This document shows, piece by piece, positions 43,593 through 50,865 of a stretch of 64,000 bases of DNA (the first letter of the stretch is position 1; each line of letters begins with the position of its first letter). The translations under genes were made by a program, and so were the position numbers. The stretch lies in the NCBI GenBank assembly GCA_964622315.1, contig CAZUOY010000001.1, forward strand, positions 1 to 64,000. Direction: 5' to 3'. The notes beneath the pieces are model-generated. The model searched no databases. It saw only the letters and a list, made by a program, of their open reading frames with translations, and was not told the DNA's origin. The DNA is from JAYFNU01 sp964622315. GTDB taxonomy: Bacteria; Bacillota; Clostridia; Oscillospirales; Ruminococcaceae.

Positions 43593-45002
43593 TTACGCCT
43601 TGCGGCGGCGGTTCCAGATAACGAAGCCGCTGACTAACAACGCGACGGGAATGATGAAAACGAAAAGCGCGCGCCATAGTCCGCCGCCGGCTACTGCGTT
43701 GTTTGTGACCTGAAGGCTCTTTGTCGGAATGGAGATGTTCTCTATTTCGGGCATAACCGAGGTCACAGCGTTTATGAACAAATCTGTGTTTACGAGACTT
43801 GGGAAGCTTGAGATAATGCTTTCCTCAACAAGGCTTTGCGAGGAAAAAGCAATAAGCTTAACCTCTTTGCTGTCAAGAGATTCCTTTGCCGTTACGCCGA
43901 GCACATACTGTCCTTCAATCTGTTCTGTTTCGGTTACGGCTTGACCGTGTTCAGAGGTGGTAAGCACGGTGTCCTGTGTTATAGTTTCGCGAGCGGGCGC
44001 CGTGAGAACAAAGCCGCGAGACTCGATTAGTAACACAAGGTCGTCTTCCGCAAGGGTACTCGTTATCTCGTCGGTCTTAAGAACCGGGAAGATATAGTAA
44101 TAGGAGCTTTGGTAGTACCGCTCAAGGTCGGCTATATATCCGTTGGCAAAGGTAATTCCGTATTCTGCGAGAAACGCCTCAAAGTTAGGAAGCGCCGTTG
44201 TTTCGTAAGAGGCAAGGAACATTATGTTTCCGCCGGACTGCATATATGCAGACAGCATAGCCTTTTCTGCTTCTGAAATATCAGCGGTAGGTCCGAGAAT
44301 AATCAGTAACGAACAGTCGCTCGGAATAGCGCCGTCAAGAAGAAGGTTAACGCTGCCGATTTCAATACTCAACTGGCTTAGGCGTTTGGTAACGGTTTCG
44401 CCGAGGGTGCTTTCACCGTGACCGCTTGCAAGATATATCTTCGCGTTGCTGTCGTTCGTTACATAATTAATGGCGCTGGTAAGCTGACCCTCTCCGTCAA
44501 ACTCGGTTTCGACTACCTGCTGTGCGGAGTAGTACGCCTCCATATCAATAAGCACGATATCAGCAAACATTACGTTTTTGCTCTTGCCTGTTGCCTCGTC
44601 TTCAACAAGAATGGTGTTACTTATTCCGCCCGCCGCCTTAAACTCAGAGGGTTCTGAAACGGGGTCAATATAATCAACGCTGATTAAGCTTGACGCCTCC
44701 GCGTACTGCTTGACAAGCTTGTCAATGCGCGGGTCAATGGCGGCAGCTTCGGCAACCACCGTAAGCTTAACTTTGTCCTGAAGCTTTGACAGAAACTCCT
44801 TTGTTGTGTTGCCGATTGTGTAGACCTTAGTGCTGCTGAGGTCTATTTGTTTTACACTGTCGGGAAGAAGCCCGATAAGCAGAGCCAGCACGATTGCGAT
44901 AGCAATGACAACAGCTGAGAGGCCCAGACTGTAGTTTCCGCGCTTATAGGTTGTGGCGCTGAACATTGAGTTTACGTTATCTTTATCTATAATCTTTTTC
45001 AT
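43593..45002 (-). CDS. GldG-like auxiliary subunit of an ABC transporter
   Basis: 469 residues. One helix near 28-47, a large external domain (48-435) and a C-terminal helix near 440-462 followed by RRRKA. The external part has the ABC_transp_aux pattern: KVYTIGNTTKEFLSKLQDKVKLTVVAE near 58, GHGEST near 195, LLIILGPTADISEAEKAML near 232 and YMQSGGNIMFLA near 255. Similar proteins act with GldA and GldF in gliding Bacteroidota and in uncharacterised systems elsewhere. It follows the permease gene by 14 nt in the operon. Confidence 0.88.
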   Translation of the reverse strand: MKKIIDKDNVNSMFSATTYKRGNYSLGLSAVVIAIAIVLALLIGLLPDSVKQIDLSSTKVYTIGNTTKEFLSKLQDKVKLTVVAEAAAIDPRIDKLVKQYAEASSLISVDYIDPVSEPSEFKAAGGISNTILVEDEATGKSKNVMFADIVLIDMEAYYSAQQVVETEFDGEGQLTSAINYVTNDSNAKIYLASGHGESTLGETVTKRLSQLSIEIGSVNLLLDGAIPSDCSLLIILGPTADISEAEKAMLSAYMQSGGNIMFLASYETTALPNFEAFLAEYGITFANGYIADLERYYQSSYYYIFPVLKTDEITSTLAEDDLVLLIESRGFVLTAPARETITQDTVLTTSEHGQAVTETEQIEGQYVLGVTAKESLDSKEVKLIAFSSQSLVEESIISSFPSLVNTDLFINAVTSVMPEIENISIPTKSLQVTNNAVAGGGLWRALFVFIIPVALLVSGFVIWNRRRKA

Positions 45003-45016
45003 CGTTAACGCCCCCC

Positions 45017-45883
45017 TTAGTTCCAGCGGCGCTTTTGAATAGTCTGCGCCGTCAGGAAAAGCATCACCGCCGTAGCGATAAGAATTTTGACAATACCGCC
45101 GAGGTCAAATAGACGGTTAACAGCAAAGTTGTCGAACACCGCCGTGACGGAAAAGCCGGAAAGATAGGTGGAAAGAAGACCGCCAAAGGATTTGCTGTTG
45201 GTGAAATAAAGAATAAGCACCAAAAGTGCGCCTGCGAGCCAAATGCCCACAGCGGCGAGCCAGTTCTTTGTTATTGCGTAATAGACAACGCAAAGCACCG
45301 CGATAATAACTAACAGAGTCAGCACCGTTCCGGACGCAGAGGTAGGAAGCAATGAAACAATGCCCTCCCAAATATACAGCACGAAAAGCGCCGCTATTGT
45401 GCAAACCGCCGATATTACCTGGCTTTCGGTGAGCGAGGAGACAAACATACCCACAGAGATAAAGAAACAGCCGATTACAAAGTAAGCGAAGATTGAGGAA
45501 TAGTCCACGGCAAGAAAGCATTCGCCCAAGGATTTAATAATGAGCGGGCAAAGGCAGAGGATAACCATTACAAGGAAAAGCACAAGGCACATAGCGAGAA
45601 ATTTTCCTATTACGATGTCGCTCAGCTTAAGCGGTGTGGTCAGCAGTATCTGGTCGGTCTTCTGCTTGCGCTCCTCAGAGAAGCTTCGCATTGTTAGCAG
45701 CGGCACAACAATAAGCAGAATGAAGGTTGTTGACTGAAGCGACGCGGCAAAGGACGGATAGCCGTAGTTTATGTTGTAGGCAATAAAGTAGATTCCAACT
45801 ATCGCTATAAGCACCGCGGAAAAAATCTGCGCGGTCATATTATACCAAAGAGAGTTAAACTCGCGTTTTAATACAGCAATCAT
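45017..45883 (-). CDS. ABC-2 type permease (GldF-like)
   Basis: 288 residues with six hydrophobic helices: an N-terminal MIAVLKREFNSLWYN leader, helices near 18-38, 52-72 with the LLTMRSFSEERKQKTDQILLTTPLKLSDIVIGKF coupling segment between, then helices near 98-120, 130-155, 165-185 and 200-222, and a final one near 265-280. It is the membrane part of the exporter-type ABC system. Its start overlaps the ATPase stop by 4 nt (ATGA). Confidence 0.9.
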   Translation of the reverse strand: MIAVLKREFNSLWYNMTAQIFSAVLIAIVGIYFIAYNINYGYPSFAASLQSTTFILLIVVPLLTMRSFSEERKQKTDQILLTTPLKLSDIVIGKFLAMCLVLFLVMVILCLCPLIIKSLGECFLAVDYSSIFAYFVIGCFFISVGMFVSSLTESQVISAVCTIAALFVLYIWEGIVSLLPTSASGTVLTLLVIIAVLCVVYYAITKNWLAAVGIWLAGALLVLILYFTNSKSFGGLLSTYLSGFSVTAVFDNFAVNRLFDLGGIVKILIATAVMLFLTAQTIQKRRWN

Positions 45884-46827
45884 TCTTCCGCCTCCCCGCT
45901 CTCGTCAGACGTGAGGTTAAGGAAGACTTCCTCAAGCGACGCCGTAGAGCGTGTCATTGAAATTATCGCGGTCTTCTTTTCCGCGAAAGCGAAAAAGAGG
46001 TCATCGCGTATATCCTTCGTGCCGTCGGACATAACAGAAAACTCGGTAGTACCCTTTGGAGAATCATCATTGTAGCGAGCTTTAAGCCCAAGCGGCTTCA
46101 GCACCGCTTCAACGTCGCTTTTCTTTCCGCGAACGGTAAGCGAAAGCGCCGCGCCGCCGTGAAGCATCTCCTCAAGCCTTTCGGGAGTGTCACAGGCGAC
46201 AAGCTTTCCGTTCGAGATAATCATAACCTTATCGCATACAGAACTCACCTCAGAAAGTATGTGAGAGCTCAATATTACGGTGTGCTTTTTGCCCAAGCTC
46301 TTTATAAGCTCGCGTATCTCGATAATCTGTTTGGGGTCAAGACCGACCGTCGGCTCGTCGAGAATAATTATCGGCGGCATTCCGAGAACAGCCTGCGCAA
46401 GTCCTACCCTTTGGCGATAGCCCTTGGAGAGGTTTTTAAGAAGTCGAGAGCGCACCTCCTCGATACCTGCCGTGGCAACAGCGGCTTCTATCTCATCGCG
46501 AATTTTTTCCTTTTCAATACCCTTTATGTGCGCCACAAAATCAAGATACTCGTCGGCAGTCATATCCTGATAAAGCGGCGGAAGCTCCGGAAGATAGCCT
46601 ATCTGCCGCTTTGCCTCAAGCGGGTCGGTTACTATGCTCTTTCCGTTAATGAGCACGTCTCCCCTCGTCGCGCCTATATAACCGCACATAATGTTCATTG
46701 TGGTGGTTTTTCCGGCTCCGTTCGGTCCGAGAAAACCATAGATTTGTCCGTCTTCAACCGTAAAGGACAAATCCGAGACGGCAACGTGTTCGCCGTACCT
46801 TTTTTCAAGATTCTTTACCTCTATCAA
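45880..46827 (-). CDS. ABC transporter ATP-binding protein (GldA-like)
   Basis: 315 residues from a TTG at 46827 (GGAGGG 8 nt upstream). Walker A GPNGAGKTT near 36, Q-loop YLPELPPLYQDMTADEYLDF, signature LSKGYRQRVGLAQA near 135, Walker B IIILDEPTVGLDP near 155 and switch His ILSSHILSEV are complete. The C-terminal 90 residues hold the usual DUF4162-like extension. First gene of the four-gene Gld-like operon (ATPase, permease, GldG-like, DUF4340). Confidence 0.93.
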   Translation of the reverse strand: MIEVKNLEKRYGEHVAVSDLSFTVEDGQIYGFLGPNGAGKTTTMNIMCGYIGATRGDVLINGKSIVTDPLEAKRQIGYLPELPPLYQDMTADEYLDFVAHIKGIEKEKIRDEIEAAVATAGIEEVRSRLLKNLSKGYRQRVGLAQAVLGMPPIIILDEPTVGLDPKQIIEIRELIKSLGKKHTVILSSHILSEVSSVCDKVMIISNGKLVACDTPERLEEMLHGGAALSLTVRGKKSDVEAVLKPLGLKARYNDDSPKGTTEFSVMSDGTKDIRDDLFFAFAEKKTAIISMTRSTASLEEVFLNLTSDESGEAEE

Positions 46828-47040
46828 AGGTTATCCCTCCTATTATCATAATCACTTGAATATATTAAATGCCTTATCTTAAATTAAGCTTAAAAATGCG
46901 CTCAGACGTATATTTTACACTATTGAATAAAGAAAAGAAAGGAAAAATTGGGGATAGTTACGATTTTTTCATAAACCCATTTATTATATAGAAAAAATGT
47001 GTATAATAAATAAAAATATTAATATAAAGAGGGAATGAAA

Positions 47041-47808
47041 ATGCTTGAGTTTTTAGGAATTTACTATTTGTGCGGCATTAATAGAAAGAACTGTCTCGCT
47101 CGCGGACGGAAGCCTACCGGCTACATAGTTTTAACCGTAGTGCTCTTTTTTGTTATGGAAATCATCGGCGGCTTTTTGGGTTTGTTTATTTCGGAAGCGG
47201 CTTTTTACATCTTTGCCCTTCTCTTTGCCGCGTTAGGCGGATTGATTTCTTGGCTTATCTGCAGCAACCTTTCTTTTGGAACCTACGTAGACCCGAAGAC
47301 TGCCTTCGTTCAGCAGGTTGTCGCTAACTCCGATAAGCTGAACGTTCCCGCGAGTTTAATGATTGTCAGAGACAAAAGCATGGTTGGCTGCGCGGTCAGC
47401 TACAACGTTAAGCTTAACGGCGAGCCTATAGGACAAATAGCAAACGGCATGATACTGAACGCCTCGACCAACCTTCGTTCAAATATAATCTCGCTTTATG
47501 ACCCCACAACAGATGCTGACACAACGCAGATGATGTTTATGGTTAACGACGGCAGTAACGGTGAAATACACCTTAAAACGGGTCAATTCCTTCCCAAAAG
47601 CTGCCGCGGAGTCTTTTTTGACAACCAGATGGAGAAGCCTGTTTACAACCCCGCGCTCGCAACAGCGGCGCAATCGGCTCAAAAGCCCGTACAACAGAAC
47701 AGCGCGGCTGTCCCAGCAAGCAAGGAAGCAGAGTTAACCTGCCCTCACTGCAGCGCAAAGCTTCCCGCGGGCTCCCTTTTCTGCACCTTCTGCGGAAAGA
47801 AAATCTAA
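47041..47808 (+). CDS. Membrane protein with C-terminal zinc ribbon, function unknown
   Basis: 255 residues from ATG 47041; GAGGG is 7 nt upstream, while the in-frame ATG 47035 is too close. Two hydrophobic helices near 29-50 and 57-78 are followed by a soluble domain of about 110 residues (KLNVPASLMIVRDKSMVGCAVSYNVKLNGEPIG) and a Gln/Ala-rich linker. The last 25 residues are a zinc ribbon, CPHCSAKLPAGSLFCTFCGKKI, with two CxxC pairs. The soluble part resembles small carbohydrate- or lipid-associated beta domains, but I cannot name a family. TATAAT at 47002-47007 is a likely -10. Confidence 0.75.
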   Translation: MLEFLGIYYLCGINRKNCLARGRKPTGYIVLTVVLFFVMEIIGGFLGLFISEAAFYIFALLFAALGGLISWLICSNLSFGTYVDPKTAFVQQVVANSDKLNVPASLMIVRDKSMVGCAVSYNVKLNGEPIGQIANGMILNASTNLRSNIISLYDPTTDADTTQMMFMVNDGSNGEIHLKTGQFLPKSCRGVFFDNQMEKPVYNPALATAAQSAQKPVQQNSAAVPASKEAELTCPHCSAKLPAGSLFCTFCGKKI

Positions 47809-47826
47809 CTAAATTCTCTTGACATA

Positions 47827-47861
47827 CAGCACGCCCTCGACGCTTTGCCGTGGGCGTGTTG
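47827..47861 (+). terminator. Intrinsic terminator
   Basis: CAGCACGCCC / GGGCGTGTTG, a 10-bp stem with a 15-nt loop, followed by TTTTATTTT. Confidence 0.7.
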
Positions 47862-47872
47862 TTTTATTTTGC

Positions 47873-47901
47873 TTGTAAAGAGGACTGTATAAGGCTATAC
47901 T
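47873..47901 (+). promoter_or_regulatory. Promoter of the low-molecular-weight phosphatase gene
   Basis: TTGTAA at 47873-47878, a 17-nt spacer and TATACT at 47896-47901. Confidence 0.68.
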
Positions 47902-47968
47902 GAATTAGCGTCTCAAGTCGAGGCGATTCAAGCTAAACAAAAAAAGCGAAACAATCGGAGAAAAAGAA

Positions 47969-48436
47969 ATGGTGAGAGTAATGTTCGTCTGTCACGGCAA
48001 TATCTGCCGAAGTCCAATGGCAGAATTTATATTTAAAGATATGGTCAAAAAGCGCGGGCTTTCTGACGAGTACATTATTGCCTCCTCAGCGACAAGCACC
48101 GAGGAGATAGGAAACGGTATGCATCACGGAACCCGTCGAAAGCTTACGCAGATGAATATTCCGTTCAAAGAGCGCTGTGCAGTACAGTTATCGCGAGAAG
48201 ATTATGACAAATATGACCTGATTATTGCTATGGACAGTATGAACCTTCGTTGGATAGAGCGTATTATCGGCTCGGACTCGAAAAGAAAGATATTTCGGCT
48301 TATGGATTTCACCGATGTCCCTCGCGATGTCGCAGACCCATGGTACACAGGGGACTTCGACGCAACCTACAAGGACCTAAACGAAGGCTGCGCGGAACTT
48401 CTGCGAGAGACGGAAAAGTTAAGGCGGCGGGCATAA
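47969..48436 (+). CDS. Low-molecular-weight protein-tyrosine phosphatase
   Basis: 155 residues. The phosphate-binding loop CHGNICRSP (CX5R, Cys8 and Arg14) is at the N-terminus and the general acid is in DPWYTGDFDATY near 126, the two defining motifs of the family. It removes phosphate from tyrosine or arginine residues of proteins in the cytoplasm. No tyrosine kinase gene is adjacent. GGAG precedes ATG 47969 by about 10 nt. The stop codon lies in the loop of its own terminator hairpin (48424-48445). Confidence 0.95.
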   Translation: MVRVMFVCHGNICRSPMAEFIFKDMVKKRGLSDEYIIASSATSTEEIGNGMHHGTRRKLTQMNIPFKERCAVQLSREDYDKYDLIIAMDSMNLRWIERIIGSDSKRKIFRLMDFTDVPRDVADPWYTGDFDATYKDLNEGCAELLRETEKLRRRA

Positions 48437-48445
48437 GCCCGCCGC
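48424..48445 (+). terminator. Intrinsic terminator overlapping the phosphatase stop codon
   Basis: GCGGCGGGC / GCCCGCCGC with the stop codon TAA in the ATAA loop, followed by TTTTT. Confidence 0.85.
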
Positions 48446-48465
48446 ATTTTTCGCCTTTATAAAAA

Positions 48466-48828
48466 GAAGAAGCGCCAAAGGCGCTTCTTCCAAGAGTAAA
48501 CAAGCTTTCGTTTTTTGTAAAAAGAAGAAGCGCCAAAGGCGCTTCTTCCAAGAGTAAACCAGCTTTCGTTTTTTGTAAAAAGAAGAAGCGCCAAAGGCGC
48601 TTCTTCCAAGAGTAANNNNNNNNNNNNNNNNNNNNNNNNNNNNNNNNNNNNNNNNNNNNNNNNNNNNNNNNNNNNNNNNNNNNNNNNNNNNNNNNNNNNN
48701 NNNNNNNNNNNNNNNAAAAGAAGAAGCGCCAAAGGCGCTTCTTCCAAGAGTAAACCAGCTTTCGTTTTTGTAAAAGAAGAAGCGCCAAAGGCGCTTCTTC
48801 CAAGAGTAAACCAGCTATGCTGGTTTAC
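48466..48828. repeat. Tandem array of 56-58-bp hairpin repeats with a 100-N gap
   Basis: Each unit holds an 11-bp hairpin GAAGAAGCGCC-AAA-GGCGCTTCTTC, then CAAGAGTAAACCAGC, then TTTCGTTTTTTGT. Hairpins are at 48466-48490, 48524-48548, 48582-48606, (gap) 48720-48744 and 48776-48800. The period is 58 bp, and 56 bp in the last step because of shorter T and A runs. The array ends with a different hairpin, GTAAACCAGC-TAT-GCTGGTTTAC (48806-48828), at the 3' end of the convergent lipoprotein gene. The hairpin plus T-run makes each unit terminator-like. No gene is seen in this 390-bp stretch. Confidence 0.9.
48616..48715. other. Assembly gap (100 N) inside the tandem repeat
   Basis: Exactly 100 N is a common placeholder for a gap of unknown size, so the true number of repeat units is unknown. 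Confidence 0.95.
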
Positions 48829-49434
48829 TTATGATAGTGGTGAATATCCGTCGGGGATAGTGAAAAGAGACGGGTCAACATCGGATTCTACAGTGTAAAA
48901 CTCCTGAATTGTTTCGGGGTCTTCTCCGTTATAGATGATGGTGTAAGCAAGCTTGTCTCCGTCAAAGAGATAACGAATAGAAGAATCTCCGCCGGATTTA
49001 AAGGCTTCGTAGTAATACTTTCCGCCGTCAAAATCCATATTACCCGTTGTCATGTAGTTCTCAATTTCTTCTGTGGGTGCTTCCTCGGAATAATCGGGGA
49101 ACGAGCTTGTAAGGTCCTGACCGCCGAGGTCATAATAAAGCATTGAATCGGGCATAAGCATATAGGAACCTTCCGCGTTTTGAATCATAATGATTTCCTG
49201 ACCGTCAGAAGGCGTTTTGACATAGATATTGTTTCCGTCTACAGCCATTGTAACGGGGATATTGTTGCTGGTGTCGCAAAGCTCCATATAATAAGAGCCG
49301 TCAACAAAGTAATCCTGATAGAACTGATAGGTCTTGCTGCGCCCCTTGGGCTTTCCGAGACCACCGAGCACGCTGCACCCCGCAAGTCCCAGCGCGAGAA
49401 CGAGAGTAAGGACCAAAGCAATAAGCTTTTTCAT
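48829..49434 (-). CDS. Lipoprotein of unknown function
   Basis: 201 residues from ATG 49434 with GGAGG 6-7 nt upstream. A lipoprotein signal (LALGLAGCS, lipobox LAGC, Cys20) anchors it to the outside of the membrane. The mature part is acidic and rich in Tyr and Asp, with a beta-rich look (YFVDGSYYMELCDTSNNIPVTMAVDGNNIYVKT), similar in outline to LolA/DUF-type lipoproteins, but no firm family. Its 3' end meets the last hairpin of the repeat array. A TTGCTT-N18-TACAAT promoter is visible around 49470-49500 on the minus strand. Confidence 0.8.
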   Translation of the reverse strand: MKKLIALVLTLVLALGLAGCSVLGGLGKPKGRSKTYQFYQDYFVDGSYYMELCDTSNNIPVTMAVDGNNIYVKTPSDGQEIIMIQNAEGSYMLMPDSMLYYDLGGQDLTSSFPDYSEEAPTEEIENYMTTGNMDFDGGKYYYEAFKSGGDSSIRYLFDGDKLAYTIIYNGEDPETIQEFYTVESDVDPSLFTIPDGYSPLS

Positions 49435-49539
49435 TTTATTCCTCCAAAATAGTTGTATTATTGTACTTACCTATTGTATATGCAAAATGTACAAAAAAGC
49501 AATTAGTCAGTTGTACAAGAAAAACAAAGAAAAAACGCG

Positions 49540-50487
49540 TTATTTGTTGAATTTATCACAGAAATCAATCGCTTCGTCCAGCCATGAGGCTTCAAGAAGT
49601 CCTACGGCGGCGCCTAAACCGTGCGAGCCGTTGGGAAAGATTCTAAGCAGATGCTTAATGCTCGCACGCTCAAGCGACTCGCAAAAAATTCGACTGTTTT
49701 CCACAGAAACCGTTTTGTCGTCCTCGCAGTGCCAAAGATAGGTCGGCGGATAATTCCGAGTTACAAGCTTTTCCGCTGAATAGGCGTCCTTTTCCAACTC
49801 AGTCGGTTCATGTCCGAAAAAGTTGGTTCGGCTGAAGCGGTGGGCATAATTGTCGCAAAGAGAGATGACAGGATATCCAAGCACAAGTGAACGGGGAAGA
49901 AGACAACCTCGCGTCTTTGCCAAACCGCAGTAGCAGCCACAAAGATGTCCGCCCGCGGAAAAGCCCCAAAGCGAAAGATTTTCGCTGCGCTCTCCCAGAA
50001 ATTTGACTGCATGCTCTAAATCCAAAAGCGGCCGCACATTACTTGCGCTTTCACCCACGCGGTAAAGAAGCACCGCCGTGCTGTAGCCGCGCTCGAATAG
50101 ACGGTGAGCTATCGGAAAGCCCTCGTTCATAACCGATACATGCGCATAAGCTCCGCCCGGAACAATGAGAGCCAGCGGCGCGGCTTTACTCTGCAAGCGC
50201 AGATAGATAGCCACCCTTCGCTTCGTTTCGTCAGCCGCCATTTCCGCTTCCGAATAGATAAAGCGTCTTTCTGCTTCGCCGCGCTCCTTAAGGTCTGCGT
50301 ACTCATCAATACATTTTAAAAAGCTTTCGGTACGCTCCTTCGGAAAAGCGCTTTCCTTAATGCAAAGTCGGTTATCCCACTGCTGTGGGGGATACTCTGA
50401 GAGTCCTCCGGAATTGATTATGTATGTCCATTCGTCTGAAAGAGAAGGACGCTTTAGCAGTTCCTTGAAAGTAATTTCATTATTCAT
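49540..50487 (-). CDS. Alpha/beta hydrolase, acetylxylan-esterase/BD-FAE-like
   Basis: 315 residues. An oxyanion motif LIVPGGAYAHVS lies near 110, the nucleophile elbow LWGFSAGGHLCG near 170, the acid in WHCEDDKTVSV near 255 and the His in NGSHGLGAA near 290, giving a full triad. This arrangement is that of cytoplasmic carbohydrate esterase-like hydrolases that often accompany plant glycan enzymes. The substrate is unknown; removal of acyl groups from oligosaccharides would fit the nearby GH94 enzymes, as inference. No signal peptide. Confidence 0.87.
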   Translation of the reverse strand: MNNEITFKELLKRPSLSDEWTYIINSGGLSEYPPQQWDNRLCIKESAFPKERTESFLKCIDEYADLKERGEAERRFIYSEAEMAADETKRRVAIYLRLQSKAAPLALIVPGGAYAHVSVMNEGFPIAHRLFERGYSTAVLLYRVGESASNVRPLLDLEHAVKFLGERSENLSLWGFSAGGHLCGCYCGLAKTRGCLLPRSLVLGYPVISLCDNYAHRFSRTNFFGHEPTELEKDAYSAEKLVTRNYPPTYLWHCEDDKTVSVENSRIFCESLERASIKHLLRIFPNGSHGLGAAVGLLEASWLDEAIDFCDKFNK

Positions 50488-50533
50488 AAAATGAGTATAC
50501 CGCTTGCAAGTAAGCCAGTCAATCGAAGTGCGC

Positions 50534-50561
50534 TTGAATTTTCACTGCGCCGTGGTATAAT
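50534..50561 (+). promoter_or_regulatory. Promoter of the small basic protein gene
   Basis: TTGAAT at 50534-50539, a 16-nt spacer and TATAAT at 50556-50561; the leader to ATG 50584 would be only about 16 nt. Confidence 0.7.
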
Positions 50562-50583
50562 TTTTATGAAAGAGGTGAGAGTA

Positions 50584-50826
50584 ATGGACAGATTTGTCCC
50601 CTACGAAAAGCTCTCCAAAAAAGCTCAGCGCGACAGAAATAAACAACGGCGCAGAAGCTGGGGAGGAATAAGCCCGATTACACGAAAATCGGAAAGCAAA
50701 AAGCTTTACAACAGAAAAAAGACCGCGAGATACGAGAACGAGGGTTTTCAGTCGAACGGTCTTTTTGTTTGCCGAAAAAGCGCTCTATCTACTTTCATTT
50801 TTTTTACTCGTATGGTAAAATTATAG
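50584..50826 (+). CDS. Small basic protein of unknown function
   Basis: 80 residues from ATG 50584, which has AGAGGTGA 5 nt upstream; the longer in-frame starts lie upstream of the promoter. The N-terminal part VPYEKLSKKAQRDRNKQRRRSWGGISPITRKSESKKLYNRKKT is very basic, and I recall similar small clostridial proteins with the pattern W-G-x-x-P-V/I-T-R-K near the middle, so it is probably real. Beyond residue 50 the sequence looks less protein-like and overlaps a terminator-like stem (50716-50766) and the next promoter, so the true C-terminus may have changed recently. Possible nucleic-acid or ribosome association is a guess. Confidence 0.6.
   Translation: MDRFVPYEKLSKKAQRDRNKQRRRSWGGISPITRKSESKKLYNRKKTARYENEGFQSNGLFVCRKSALSTFIFFTRMVKL
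50716..50766 (+). terminator. Possible terminator inside the 3' end of the small gene
   Basis: AAAAAGACCG (50716-50725) and CGGTCTTTTT (50757-50766) form a 10-bp stem with a long 31-nt loop. Confidence 0.45.
50813..50821 (+). promoter_or_regulatory. Extended -10 promoter of the second GH94 gene
   Basis: TGG-TAAAAT (TAAAAT at 50816-50821), 45 bp before the ATG at 50866. No copy of the 13708/13885 operator is visible. Confidence 0.5.
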
Positions 50827-50865
50827 GCACGAAAAACGAAAGAATTCGCATTTAAGGAGAAGATT

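Noticed and set aside
48466..48828. Possible CRISPR array
   Set aside because: The units are identical end to end, with no unique spacers, and no cas gene is in the window. They are tandem hairpin repeats.
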